Positions 1 to 12,120 of a stretch of DNA of 64,000 bases are shown in pieces. Source of the DNA: Anthonomus grandis grandis. Its lineage: Eukaryota; Arthropoda; Insecta; Coleoptera; Curculionidae. The stretch is taken from the NCBI RefSeq assembly GCF_022605725.1, contig NC_065567.1, positions 33,149,127 to 33,213,126 on the forward strand. Direction: 5' to 3'. Position numbers and translations under genes: made by a program. The notes under the pieces are model-generated. The model was not told the DNA's origin. It saw only the letters and a list, made by a program, of their open reading frames with translations, and ran no database searches. Numbering within the stretch: position 1 is the first letter of the stretch; every line of letters begins with the position of its first letter.

Positions 1-3000
1 CTTTAAGTTGAGTTAGGACCTCAATCGGACTTACACTAATTCTAAACTTAGCAAACCCTTCAACGACACTTGGAGATATATCAAATGTTCCATTGTTATT
101 CTCTAACTGTAAAGTGACTATATCACCAGGTTCTGTGCTGATTTCAGCCTGAGGTATATCCAATACAGTACCGACTGGCGCATTTTCATCTAGTAAAGCA
201 TGGAATTCTATGGCACCAAAGGTTGGTGTACCTAGAGTTATACCTAGAATAGCAGATTTATTTTCAGATCTGGGTGGTCTAGTAATGTTCTCCTACCTGG
301 AGGAATTAAAGCCAACTGAACAGTAGTAGACTGTGAAGGTGGTTCCTGGGAACTTGACCTTACTTCCTCAGCAGTGACCTTAACCAAAATTGGTTGGCCT
401 TGAGTGGGAAACGAAAGTACTTGTGATATTGGAAGAGCTAGTGTGAGTTCCCCTGGAAATATTTTTATGTTTTTTAATGCATAATTGGAACTTTCTAGAA
501 GTCAGTAGTTTCATGGCGATGTTGCGTAACTGTGTGTGTTTTAACGAATTTGTTTTTATAGGTGTTCTAAGAACAAAATCATGATCTGTGGAAGAAAACA
601 AAACCTAACGATTTTTAAAGCTTTAAACTATTTCCGAGATTACTTAAAAAAACAAAGTAATGTAAATAGTATGGCGATTCCTTCAGGAAATTTGTATAAT
701 TCCGCCCCTAATGAAAACCATAATTTTAAAGCGACAAAAACACGAACAACTTCTCATTATAAAAGCGGCTTTCTCTCATTTTTCCACGAACCGAAAGTTT
801 CAGTCACGCGAGCTTTTTCTTCACTTTTAAAATCAGAACTATTTAATATCAAAACAGCGCGAGGCTATAACTTACTTTCTTTGTAATAAGGGGAAAATGT
901 GCAATTGGAAATTTAAATAAAAACAAGGTTGTTCCCTTTTTTATTAAATAGTAACATATTTTTACAGTTTTCAAAGAAATAAAACTCCTCGCTGACATGT
1001 GATTGAAAACATACTGACGCGTCCTCGCCTTGCTCGGCATTTATATCCAAATCCTGGTCTAGGTGGTGGTGGAAATCGACGCAGTAGAATGCGCGGTGCG
1101 AGTTAACTGACAGAAGCGCTGCGCAGTTGTACTATTTTTGTAATGTTTAAAAGGAATTTCTGTTACTAAATAAACGGACCAGATTTTCCGATAAAAATTC
1201 GAAACTCTACTATATACGACCATAGCAACACCTTTAGTTTTGGAACAACGTGTTTTCATTGTGTCCGTGAGTAAAAAAAAATTGGACTTCCCTTATAAAT
1301 AAATATGCATCACAAGGTTGGTAGAAAATTCGCAGAAAACTCCGGAAGTTGCATATCGCTCACATCTGGCACGAAAGGCCGAGGCGCTGCCAAAAGTGGC
1401 GGGAAAATTCGCGATTTATGGTCGGATTAATAAGTCGGACCGATATGCGAACAAATTTTATTATGCAAAATAGGCCGCTGAATTAGGTCAGTTTTGCGAA
1501 AATGGGGCTATTTTATATTTAATCTTTGGTTATTAGACATATGAAGTCTATCGGATACATTTCATTATTGAACTGTAATTTTCTAATCGGAATTGATTCA
1601 TGACGGATTTATTCTAAGGTATTTTGGGCCGGAGCGGAGAAGTTTATTAAGCACACCTCAAGAAGAAAACTCAATTATCCAACTCTTATATCCAAAGTAC
1701 AGTTCTGTTGTCTTCAACTCAGTCTAAAAAGTCGATGTTTTGCATTCTTAAGCAAACTTTCAAATGGTTACGGTTGTTTTAGATTCTGGTTGCCAAGCAA
1801 ACTTCATTAGTCAAAAATGCCTCAATCTTGGTTTTACCAAAAGGAGATTGTCAATATCAGTTGAAGGTCTTAATGAAACTAGAGACTCTACTACTGGAAG
1901 ATTAAGTTCCGTTATTCGACCGGTACATCAAGGTATTCGACAACTATTTTGCTGTCAACGAAAAGTTTGAACCTATAAGACCGCAACTAACTAGAAAAGA
2001 AGAAAATATCCCAAACAACTTACCCGTTTTCTCAGAAATATCAAAAAACGAACTGACTGAATCTGCATCCAATGTGTATCTTATAGGTCTAGGTGAGCCC
2101 CGATCTCCGTCTTCTGCATGCACCCTTTTAATATTAAAAAAAAATAGAGTTACCCACTTTTTGTACTTCTAAATTTGACTTACCTCAAAATTGTATCTCC
2201 TGGTTTAAGTGATAGACTTAAAGTGGTAGTAGGAGGGGCAATAGTGAAAATTGGTGGCGTATCTTGTTCATCCAGAACGGCAACCAACAAGGGCCATGCA
2301 GCTATATTTCTTGTATCTTCTTTCATATTTGTCCAAGGATCCTAAATATAGATACACATTTTTACCGAGGAACAATTTATTTACAAGTCTTTACTTACAT
2401 TGGCTAATATGGTCAAATGATGAACAGTCTTTTTCTCATAATCCAAAGGAGTAAGCAGTATTATAGTACCTTCTGCGTCCTTTTCTGTTATTAACTTCTG
2501 ATGGATACCAAACTGCTCGGTGCCATATAATTCCATATACACCGACTTAATTCTATTTGGGTTTCCTCTGGCAATAAGTGTACCTTTAAGAGATTTGTTA
2601 TGTACGTTTGCTCACTGATTAATGGAAGTTCAGTGTACTTACCCAACTCCGTGTTTCTCCTGGCATTTTCAGAAACTGTTAACAAAGTAGGTGCTCCAGG
2701 GAATATTTTTTCAATGGGCGTAGTGGCGTTTGTAGCTTGAAATGAACAATTCATGACAGCTGACTCACCTTTTTGGTTTCTAGCCTCTATTCTAAAATCG
2801 TAAAACCTCCCAACCTCTAATTTTTTTCTTAGTATTAAGTTTGCTTGGCACACCTAAAAATGGAATTTCTTTTCCCTCCAAGAATGACTTCTCGAAACAC
2901 TTACAGAATTAAATCTTGTACAGTTAAGAGCTTCCAGTGAAACAGTAGTAGAGTCTCGCAAATAAAACTTTAGTGGATAGTCAAAGGCAGTGTCTGAAAC

Positions 3001-3089
3001 TCTAAGTCTATAGATTACAGAGCCTACTGGAGCATCTGCTGGTATAAGTACTTCGTTAAGGAGAGCTGTCGTGTCAAAGACCAAAATTG
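1..3089 (-). CDS. Cadherin-repeat protein (Cad86C-like), six internal exons, partial
   Basis: Calcium-dependent adhesion-type membrane protein; only extracellular cadherin repeats are visible. Exons on the minus strand, in order of transcription: 3089-2905, 2853-2643, 2583-2399, 2341-2184, 2124-2024 and 452-1 (running off the window). Every junction has AG acceptors and GT donors, and phases agree throughout. Cadherin signatures can be read across the splices: ADAPVGSVIYRLR in the first exon, VHAEDGDRG and FFDISEKTG in the fifth, DENAPVGTVL in the last. An N-terminal signal peptide and first exons are not in the visible part, nor are the transmembrane and cytoplasmic parts. In the last exon the reading frame breaks once near 294-300 and resumes as ENITRPPRSEN, so one base seems to be missing. 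The overall pattern recalls insect cadherin-86C from memory; Cad74A or Cad99C classes are alternatives. The first exon's acceptor (3090) is inferred. Confidence 0.8.
453..2023 (-). other. Large intron of the cadherin gene
   Basis: This intron separates the 2124-2024 and 452-1 exons. Apart from a BEL/Pao protease fragment near its upstream end, I see no coding similarity. Short open frames at 581-886, 849-1040 and 1059-1259 look like chance. Confidence 0.6.
1640..1985 (+). mobile_element. BEL/Pao retrotransposon fragment (aspartic protease region)
   Basis: The plus strand encodes VVLDSGCQANFISQKCL followed by LNLGF, the active-site loop (DSG) of the retrotransposon aspartic protease of the BEL/Pao type. 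Upstream, around 1655-1720, broken frames give a stretch resembling the linker before this protease. The frame is lost after about 1970. It is antisense to the cadherin gene and sits in its largest intron. No LTR was seen on either side, so it is a remnant. Confidence 0.6.
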
Positions 3090-3198
3090 CTGAAACTGGA
3101 CAATTATCTTAGTGAGTAAAATTTTAAAGAGTACGATCCTGTCCAGTTATTACGTGCTGGGTCAAATCATGCGCAGTTTTTTATCAAGCACAATTATT

Positions 3199-3351
3199 TC
3201 TGTACAGTTGAAGGACAGGACCGTCGCGGGATCTTTTTTTGACGCATTTTCTGTACAGTTGAAGGACAGGACCGTCGCGGGATCTTTTTTTGACGCATTT
3301 TCTGTACAGTTGAAGGACAGGACCGTCGCGGGATCTTTTTTTAACGCATTT
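3199..3351 (+). repeat. Three tandem copies of a 51-bp unit
   Basis: The unit starts TCTGTACAGTTGAAGGACAG and repeats at 3199, 3250 and 3301, almost without change (the last copy has ttaacg in place of ttgacg). Since 51 is a multiple of three, it stays open as a 17-residue repeat beginning SVQLKDRTVAGSFF, but nothing suggests it is translated. It lies just upstream of the first visible cadherin exon. Confidence 0.9.
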
Positions 3352-3539
3352 TTTTTAAATTTTGATGGACGCTATAAAATAATAAATTAAAATGCATTTT
3401 CTCACATGATAAGCATTACCTCTCAGTCGTAATTTTAATGCTAAGTCTAGGAGAAAAACTCAATATAGCAAGTGCAATAACAGAAGGTAAAACGGTTGAT
3501 CTACTTTCTGGCATCACTATTTAAACAACTAAAAAGCAG

Positions 3540-4570
3540 TTGGGAGAATTTAGTGCGACGACACAGTAGGCTACAAAAGTTATTGAAGGATCTTAGAGGA
3601 GTGCTGTGGCATTATCCTCGTTTTGTTAAGGATTGAGGTACTTGCTACTGAATCAATGTTTCGTCTTTTCTGTGTACCTCATCAGGGTTAAATTCCCAGA
3701 AAGCAATAACTGTCCCATACATGTAAAATATAGAGAGTGAGTTAGGGATCACACATGAAGAAATACGTTATAGAATAGGGACAATAGACGCTATAGAAAA
3801 AATTGCTACATTAAAATAGAATTGAGAAGGATGGGTTGCCAGATTATCTAATAGCAGTTTGACAAGACATACTATCAAGTGTATTAGATTATAGTATTAG
3901 AAACAATAGGATGCAGGACGCATAAAATAGAGATAGATGAAAAGAAGGATTAGAGTGAGGCAGACCTATGTTCAGCAGTGGATACTTATGGATTGACGAT
4001 GATGATGAATGAATGAAATATTAGCAAAAAAGTACAGAAGTCCTGAAGTTCTGTCGCATGGCGATTTTTAACACTCATTTATTACGTGCGTGTATGATGG
4101 AGGCATGCGCAGTTTTTTATCGATCACAAGGCTTTAGAGCAAGCGATTAGAGCAGGTGAATTGACAGGATCGTAATAAGGTTGTAATTTGATGCAATCAT
4201 GTTTTAAAGTCATATTCTCACAAAGAAGATAAAAAGTGAATCTACTATTTGTTGAGGTGTTGTGGGAAGTGAAGAGACAACGTGGTAGGCTACAAAAGTT
4301 AATGAAGAACCTGAGGGGAGTTCTGTAGTGCTATCCTTGTTTTGTTTAGAGGAATTGCAATACATGCTGAGTAAGTTTCAATGAGGGTTTTTTGTTTCAT
4401 TTGTTCTTCGTCAGGGTTAAATTCCCCGAGGAAAATTTTGGGGCATTTTGGAGTTTTAGGAGAAAAGGACCTGAGAAGAGCGCTGTACCTTTATTCTCGT
4501 TTGGTTAAGAATTGAGTTACATGCTGAGGAAATTTCAACGTTTCTTCTTTCCTGTGTCCCTCGACAAAAA
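3540..4570 (+). repeat. Three degenerate copies of an interspersed repeat
   Basis: Segments at about 3545-3700, 4270-4430 and 4455-4565 share, in the same order, GTAGGCTACAAAAGTTA (first two copies), a GAGGAGTGCTGT-like block, a CTCGTTTTGTTAAG-like block, and a CATCAGGGTTAAATTCCC block (first two). They differ by many substitutions. A further match, GCGCAGTTTTTTATC, occurs at about 3172 and 4108. This looks like an old tandem or dispersed family broken up by a LINE tail. The class is unknown. Confidence 0.5.
3720..4015 (+). mobile_element. LINE 3' end, RTE-like
   Basis: Broken frames read like the C-terminus of an RTE-type LINE protein (RRMGWPDYL, later GRPMFSSGYLWIDDDDE), followed by a GATGATGATGAATGAATGAA tail. 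A GATGATG-rich end is typical of insect RTE-like LINE 3' ends. There are several in-frame stops, so it is a dead 5'-truncated copy, lying between copies of the repeat described at 3540-4570. Confidence 0.45.
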
Positions 4571-4929
4571 TTATCATTTTTGATCATTCGTGATGCCAAG
4601 AAGAAGAAAAAATAAAGCAAAAAAAATGTCAATGCTTTGTGATGTTGATAAAAATCATACCTACCTACCTGCAACGGGTGCGCAGCAATAATAACAGCAA
4701 ACGATCACCAGCAGGCCCATCGCCGACTCAGGGAAATAACGGGAAGTCCTTGCAAATTTTCGGAGGGAAAATTTGTCTGCCCTCGCCACCACCGTCGAGG
4801 GATCGCATGTTACCCCTTTCACTGCTGAAAATTAAAAAGCCGATTTAACTTTCTGCATCAGTTTCAAGCCCCAAATTATTGCGTGTAAGTAATACACCGA
4901 AAACGAAACCGAAAGTTGACACAGTAAAG

Positions 4930-5240
4930 TACGTTTAAAGTATTAAAGTTTTAACTTGTACGGCACATTTCTATCATTTAACTTAAAAAACACTTTTTTC
5001 CAACTGCATTTGAACTGTAATGTTTTTCTTGTTCGTTCACAAAACACGATCACTCGCGCTCACTATTTAAATCTCGCGCCAGTATTCCGAACAATTATTA
5101 GCGTTGCGGCTCCTTATATACTCGGCAGAACACTGTTCCGGAAGATTCTCGCTTTTGAGACGTCATACGGTGTACCACTTATGTCTTTCCGGAATGACAG
5201 AGAATCAGCCAGTTTCTCGGTATTTACAATATCATTACAG
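4930..5240 (-). repeat. Heat-shock-promoter-like dispersed repeat, copy A
   Basis: Read on the minus strand: a TTCCGGAA block (5187-5194), then an array of GAA/TTC units around 5124-5150 that includes GAATCTTCCGGAAC, then the TATA-like AGTATATAAGG (5112-5122), then an A-rich leader. This arrangement is repeated at 26.2, 28.1 and 28.6 kb. Copy A has lost the initiator stretch seen in the other copies. No coding sequence follows it. It could be an LTR or a captured hsp70-type promoter. Confidence 0.6.
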
Positions 5241-5339
5241 CACTATTTGTAGCGTTAGAATAAGTAAATTTATACGGTTTTCTCGTCAAAGTTAACATAC
5301 GTCGTTGGTCGATCATTGTTAAAATCTGTCAATAGGACC

Positions 5340-5880
5340 TTAAAATTGCTTGAACTTCTGGAAAGACGGAATAGACGTATTGAGAATACGGAAAAATGTT
5401 AAAAAAAACTTTAGGAATAAAAATAAATGACTGGAAAAACTAACGTTAACTGCCTTAAGGAAAGGAGTAATTAAATGCCAGGCAGTTCCGGCCTGGACGA
5501 AATCTCAAAATTGGTTTAAGTTCCTAGAAAGTACCATAGATTAATGGAGTTTTTGAATGCCAAGCAGTCCAGGCACACAAAAACTGCTGGGATGAAATTC
5601 AAAAACTGCTTCAAATCCCTAGATGACTCAATAGAGGAACTAGAAAAAATTGAGAAAAGGCCTTAGGAATCAAAAAAGAGTTTTAAAAAAAGTAATCTAT
5701 TTTTTTCAAGGAGAACTCTTAGTAACATTTCAGAGGGCGAAGGGATCTTTGGAGAAAATACTCAATTATTGGCTACTAACTAGCTGCCTGGAATAAAGAA
5801 GCAAATTAATGCCAGAAACTTAAAAGACTGCCTGGAAAGTTGCTTCAGTTTTTTAGAAGGCACAATAGATGTTTTGAAAA
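5340..5880 (+). repeat. Degenerate CTGCCTGG-rich repeat array
   Basis: The motif CTGCCTGGAA and variants (AACTGCCTT, CAGTCCAGGC, AACTGCTTC) recur every few tens of bases, separated by purine-rich AAAGAAA-like spacers. The same style of repeat occurs at 17120-17290 and 18660-18930. It looks like a decayed minisatellite or the internal repeat of an unknown element. Confidence 0.45.
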
Positions 5881-6650
5881 ACCAAGAAATAAAATAAATT
5901 TTCAGTGCTAAGATTTGAAATACTATAACGCAACGTTGGATGGAAACTTCGTATTTCCATTTAAAACAACAATGTAAATAATAGGCGAGGCAACTTTAAT
6001 CAAACGTAAGTGAGAATTACTTTTGATGTAAATAGTTTCAACTAACCCCGACTGTTTCTTGGCATTATAGTCAGATTTCAGTCACCATCTCACAGTTTTG
6101 AAGTGCGTCAATTGTAAATATTTATAGTTATTCCTGGCGTCGGAATAATAATACATTCAGGTCGTCAAAAGTACTAAGTTCTTATTTGCTTTTTCACTTC
6201 ACCCCATTGCACAATTTAATGCCAATTAAGACGCGTTTGCTTCTTGCCCCATTTTAGCAATTTTTTTTCAACCCCAGGGTGCCTCGCGTGTCAGACTCAT
6301 ATTATAGAAATAAACTGTTTTTGTTTCATTTTCTAGTATACTGAGGGTGTTCTACTTAATTTGTTGTCAGGACTTTATTGATTATGGCTGGAAGTAATTT
6401 AGAGGTTACTTTTTAAGAACGTGGAAAAGGGAAGTGTGTAACTGTTAGGTCAATGTACTGAATATAAAACCGTTAATTTTTTGCAGATCGGTTAATTATG
6501 AGTACACAATACACTCGCGCATAGAAAAACGGGAATGCGCATGGATGCATTAGACGCACTTATTTTGTTGTTGGTGTTTATGTCTTTTGCTGACTTGCTT
6601 GAATGTTTATTATCTGTAGGTAAATGGCTGCATCCATTAAATTAATAGAC
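5881..6650. other. Stretch with no recognised gene
   Basis: AT-rich unique-looking sequence. I see no exon, RNA gene or transposon end in it. Confidence 0.5.
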
Positions 6651-6659
6651 CAAAGACCT

Positions 6660-8600
6660 CAAACCAATTGGGATTTGTGAAATTTATCTGTATATTGAAA
6701 AATGCATTCCTTAATAGATTCACTTTTAATTCAACTTAATTCAACAAGTTCTTTTAGTTCAGCAATGAATTTTGACATAACTGATCCAGAGGATCTATAG
6801 ATATTAAGAAAAATGTTTAGCAGAAGGAGCGATGTTCTAAAATTGCAAAGATTTAAATGTTCAACCGAATGCCAAGTACGACAACAATAAGACCAATGGG
6901 AAAAAGACTTACCAAAGATCTTCAACAAAAGGATAAATTTAGTGAATGACTTCGACGCTATACCGTAAATTTTGACAACCTGGTATATGAAGCTGAAAAT
7001 AAATTTTCTTCTGATTTAGAAAAACAAAATAAAAGGATTGAAGCTCTAATGAATAGAATAAAAAACACTACAAGACTAATGGAAATAAACAATTCGTACA
7101 TCTAATTATTTAGAAACCGAACAGGTACAACGCATTGAATGAACTAGTACAATCTACCTCTACTAATATCTATAAAGAATATGGTTTCAATTATTCGTTC
7201 TCCTAAGCTACATAATGCGGGGCAAAGTATGGAAATAGAGTCTTTTAAACTCCATGTTTCGAAATACCAAAAACATGAATCTTCATACTTATAACGAAAA
7301 GCAATCTGACTTAGCAGCGATCATCAGCAAGAAAACAAATCACCAGCGAATACATAAAGATAAAATCTTAATCATCAATTTCACATAAGAGGTTATATAT
7401 CTATACTTAAAAGAAAAACAAATAGATATAGCATTAACAGTCAGAAATTGTGAAATTTGCTGATAAAGGACGTTCTAGATAGATCTCTTATTACTAAGGA
7501 AATTTACCAAACAAAATCAAGTATTTTTCATCAAGTGTTTTCGTGCGATCTCAAAACTCTGTTGCTGGAATAATATTAATATACCTTGTATGCCAAATTA
7601 TTTAATTGACTTTTGCAGTCTAAATAAAACTGATATTTTCAAAGAATTCAGTTCACAGATCAGTCCACGTTAATAGCCAATATATAGAAAGAGCCAGTTT
7701 GCCAGAAATCTAAACTCGACACTCTTTTAACATTAATCACACAAATTTGCACGACCTTAATAAACCCATAATCAAAAAATCAGGGGATTTGATTAGTCTT
7801 TTAAACTATGTTATCCTGGCACAATTTTGCAGAAAAAATTGCTCTTATATCAGATAATCATGGTTAATACACTACTGTTAGAGCGGAACTCATTTTAACG
7901 AATCAATGAATGTGTTTATGTTATTAAAGAAAAAGAATTTGAATTCTGCATAATTTTTTCTAAACTTAGAAATTTAGTTTTTCAGCTGGTAACTGTAACC
8001 CCTTTTTTCTGGAAGAGCTTCTAGTAGAAATTACTCTAACAGCACACATTTATCCTAGCTGGAGACCTTAACATAAATTATATTAATAGGAGTTCTGCCT
8101 CTGTCTTACGTTGTGTCTGTGAATTCGCCTATTCGCGTGTACAAAATTTTCTTCTAGCACCATTGACTACATTTGTACAAATATGTCATGTAATACAATA
8201 GAGTGTGAAAAAACTAGCTCTTTCGGATTATGAGGCGATCTTTCGTACTGTGTCAAACTCCAAACATGGTCATATTTTCTGTAAAAAAAAAACCTTGCCA
8301 AGGCTAAATCCAGAAATTCTAATGACCTAAATACATTTTTTTGCAATATTTTCGAGAACTTTCCGCAGCACTTAAGCCCATCTGTTGATGCCGTAAGTCT
8401 TCCTTCTGGTGTCCCAGTTGAAAACTCACTTTTCTTTTTTCTACCAACAAATATTAATAAAGTACTGTTTACTATTAAAAACATCTAATAAGTGAAAAAA
8501 AACTATTCACTACTAATTCCTGTGCTGAGGATGGTTTATCGTGTGGGTGGGATCTTCTTAGGTTTGTCAGACATTGTAATAGCTGAAGCAACACTTCTTG
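6660..8600 (+). mobile_element. Decayed LINE, ORF1 and endonuclease region (Jockey/CR1-like)
   Basis: The first part (about 6750-7200) reads in broken frames as a coiled-coil-like ORF1 (IEALMNRIKNTTRLMEIN). From about 7840 an apurinic-like endonuclease domain is recognisable: a GDLNINYI-like strand in shifted frame near 8065, then STIDYICTN near 8160, the motif preceding the catalytic SD(H). The region between EN and RT (8300-8500) follows. Many stops and frameshifts are present. A sister copy of the same EN segment (TIDYVCSN) lies at 23340. Confidence 0.6.
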
Positions 8601-8748
8601 GATAATGCGAACTTCACTCTTTGCTTTCAATACTCTTAAAACGAATCGAAAAGTTGGTAAAGACTCGCTTAATATCTAACTTCAAATGGCATCTTGAGTG
8701 GGGTTCAGTTTCGCTTCCAGGGAAACTCAAACACAAGTGATACCTACT

Positions 8749-9940
8749 TTACTCCGTAATTAGTTCAGCAATTCGGTAGCTCCGTGTATTTTTATTTTTG
8801 GTAGGTCTAAACATTTTTCTCAGCACTTTTCTCTCGAATCTTTCAATCAGTTCCACATTTTTTACCGTAACAGTCCACCAGGTTTCGCAGCCGTATATTA
8901 CCACGAGTTTTATCATGGTCTGGTGCGTTTTGACTTTCTGTTTCTTTTTTTGACGTTCTGTTGATCTCGTCTTCGGACTCCTGTTGGCTGACTTTAGGCG
9001 TTCTCTGATTTCTTCACTAATATCGTTGTCGAATGTGATTGTGGACCCTAAGTATTTAAATTGTTTTACATTTTCAAGGATGTGTGGGTCCATGCTCACT
9101 TTTTCTCCTATCCTAGATCTGCCTGGTCGTGAGATTTATGTACATTAATTCTGTTTTGGCTTCTTTGACTCTTATCGCCTTATATATGCTATTTCTTTAT
9201 TGATTTTGAACAATAGTTCTTTTACTTTCATGACGCTTATGATGACCACGTGTATATCGGCATATGCTAGCAGTAGGTTTGATCCACTGACCCCAGATAG
9301 CTGAGATTCGACTTTGGCTTCTCTTACTACTTCCTTCAATGCGATATTAAAAAGCATGAGTGATAGTGCGTCTCCCTGTTTTAGACCTGTGATTATCTGA
9401 AACACATCTGAGAGGTCATCACATTTACTCTTCCACATAACCTCTGGTTATACTGATCAGCTTAGGTGGGATGCCAAACCCAGTCATTGAATGCCATTCC
9501 CAATTCCCAATTCCCAACTCTTCTTCAGCAAATGCAACAGCTGGTTCGTTTTAGGTCTGTTTGCTTTGAAAACCAAAAAGCTCTCTGGTAGTCTCTCAAT
9601 ATTTTTTTGATAAAGTAGCTTAGTCTTAGAAGAATTACGATTGACTGATGACTTTAAAAGCTACATTGATTAGTACTATCCCTCTGTAGTTTTTACAGAT
9701 CGTTCTATCGCCTTTTTTGCGAATCGGTATTATAATACTTTCCTTGGAGTGATCAGGTATACCTTCTTTTTCGCATAAGACTTTGCAGCTGTGTTATAAT
9801 AGTATCGCCACAATATTTAATGAGTTTATCTGCGATTAGGTCTCCTGTATGGATTTTGTTAATTTTTAATTTCTTTATTGCTTTTAGAATTTCCTCTTTA
9901 AGTAGTCTCATTGGGTTCTTTCGTAGCCAGCACATCTAGT
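8749..9940 (-). mobile_element. RTE-like LINE fragment (reverse transcriptase and C-terminus)
   Basis: The minus strand encodes LLKEEILKAIKKLKINK near 9890 (linker before RT), then VFQIITGLKQGDALSLMLFN near 9390-9340 (RT box with QGD in place of PQG, typical of RTE), then LLAYADIHVVI (degenerate YADD box, 9275), and the C-terminal part KQFKYLGSTITFDNDIS with IYGCETWWTV (9080-8870). The QGDALS and KYLGSTIT motifs mark it as RTE/R-type rather than Jockey. It is broken by stops and frameshifts. Confidence 0.75.
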
Positions 9941-10029
9941 GCTTCCTCCCAATCAAGCAGTTGATGGAAGAGCACAAGTGATGTCATTTACAATTTTTTC
10001 AGTGAGCTTTATTTCTAGATAAATGGTGG

Positions 10030-10850
10030 TGGAGCCTCTGCAGCTCTTTTGTGTGACTCAAAAGCTTCTGACTGCATTAGCCATGAGATCTTGCTTCCGA
10101 AGCTTCAGCATTATGGCATAATAAGAGTGGTGCTGTTACGGTTCTGCTCTTATCTTAAAAATCGTCGACAGCGAGTCTTTGTGGGATCTTACTGTTTGGA
10201 TGTTGTAGGGTGTTCCTTAGGAGTTCGTCCTTGGCCCTAATTAAATAATGGTTTCACGCAAACCTTACTTCTCTTAATAGGCTTTGGGGGAACACAGGGT
10301 TCACAGGGTTCACAACACACTGATGGCAACTTAAAGTTTGATACTCACATTACGGAGCTCGCAGGGAGGCTCACATCTGGATGTTATGCAGTTAGACTGA
10401 TATGTGGAGAACTTGGACCTATTGCAAGTAATGCAACTAGTTACTTGCTACAATTACTTTGTGTGATACAGAAACGCGTGTTCAGATGTATATGTAAGGC
10501 TAAACAACGTGATTCTTGTAAGCCTTTATTTACGCAAGAAAAGATCCTCACGAACATGCTTATATATCTTGAAAATATCTTGTTTTATTTATAAAAATCG
10601 TACCAACTTGGTACTGGTCAATTTCTAAGATGTGAAGGACTTCAGACCAAGTCTACGCATTCCTATATCCAGTCTAATAAAATCTCTATAACCATCTCAT
10701 ATCATAAAGGAATTACCATCACAGGGCAAACAAACTATTTTTGAATTTGAATTTAGGAGCAACTTAAAAAGATTGCTGATGGACAAACCCTACTACAGTC
10801 GGACTGAGTTTTACATTAATACGTTTTGATTGTACTTTCAATTTTTTTTG
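10030..10850 (+). mobile_element. LINE fragment, RT plus C-terminal domain (Jockey/CR1-like)
   Basis: LCDSKASDCISHEILLPKL followed by an SYLKNRRQRVFVGSY block matches the RT palm (FDLSKAFDCI..). After about 10300, LKFDTHITELAGRLTSGCYAV and FRCICKAKQRDSC are the C-terminal region, which peters out by 10800. The YADD box is deleted. An AT-rich 3' UTR-like stretch continues to about 11100. Confidence 0.7.
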
Positions 10851-11800
10851 TTTTCTCCCATGTTACTTATTATATTTTTAGTGGTACATGTGACACATGC
10901 ATTGTATATTCATTTTTATTATCGTTTTAATTGTCTGTTACTTTATTAAATTTTATTTCTTTTTGACAATGTATATTTACTTGATGTTAGCAGTTTACAG
11001 TAGTATGTAGTCGTACTTTAGTTGTCGTAATTTTGCTAATACCATTTAAAGCGATATTTGATTTTGACTTAAAGATCACCCGATTAGGGGCCCTTAGACT
11101 TTTTTCTATTTTATGGTTTCTCAGCCTCAAAATTCAGAAGAAATAGGGGATAAAAAGGAGAGTATTTTGTGCATCTTCAGGTTTCGAGGTATACGAGGTG
11201 TGAAACTTTAAAATAACTTTACAAATACTTACACTTAAAGCCTTCCGAATCCATTATATTGTGCTAGTAATCACATATAAATTACACCATTCGATCATAT
11301 AAAATATACTTAATATCATTTTCTTAAGAACATCTAATTTTTAATATAAACTCATAACAACTTTTATGTACAAATCACAATTAAACCCACTAATTGAGAG
11401 GATAAACAGTCTTGCCCGAGGGGATTTTTTCAGCACCTCAAATTAAATAATCATAAACCAAAAAGGGCGCGATAAAGGGCTAAAATCGCCGGCCTACGGG
11501 GGTTTGCGTGTATATGGTGAAACAGAAGTCGCGGAGGTTAGTTTGAGTATAGCAAATGGTCAAATATGGTCAGTTACGGTCGCTAAGAGACCAAGGGGAA
11601 CGCGGAACATACATACATTCTGTGGTTTTAAGGCATCGATTTGGGATTTTTTTCATCTACAGCGTCACGTCTTATAATAGCAGCTTTCGAGAAAGTTTAA
11701 TAACCGAGAAATTACGAAAAAAATTGGGAAAATCTCATTAATGATAGTACCTACTACTAACTACCTACATAATTCGCTTGGCAAAAGAAACAATACACCC
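10851..11800. other. Stretch with no recognised gene
   Basis: AT-rich to 11100, probably a LINE 3' UTR, then unique-looking sequence. The open frame at 11556-11741 has no recognisable content. Confidence 0.5.
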
Positions 11801-11809
11801 ATTAATATT

Positions 11810-12120
11810 AATCTTTCTCATGACTAAAACTCAATGAATTCAAGAAATTAGAAAACATGTCTATTAAGAGATTCCTCTAAGTGACGATAACTAATATCAT
11901 CTATAGTTGTTCCCATAAAAGAAATATATCCTAAAATCTTATGCTACCCTCTTTCGATGACTTGAATATGAACATTGTAATAAGGCGTCCAAACACATGA
12001 ACAATAATCAAGGTGTGGGCGCATAAGAGAGCAGAAAAATAATTTGATGGAAAGCTATTGTAAAACGCTTAATAAAACTCAAGATTTAAAGAGACTTGGT
12101 GATAATGGAGGATATGTGAG
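11810..12120 (-). mobile_element. LINE C-terminal fragment
   Basis: The minus strand reads YCSCVWTPYYNVHIQVIERG and then FMGTTIDDISYRHLEESLN, the region after the RT domain of a Jockey/CR1-like LINE (a Y-CS-VW-P motif followed by an IE.. helix). The upstream RT is missing here. Confidence 0.6.
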
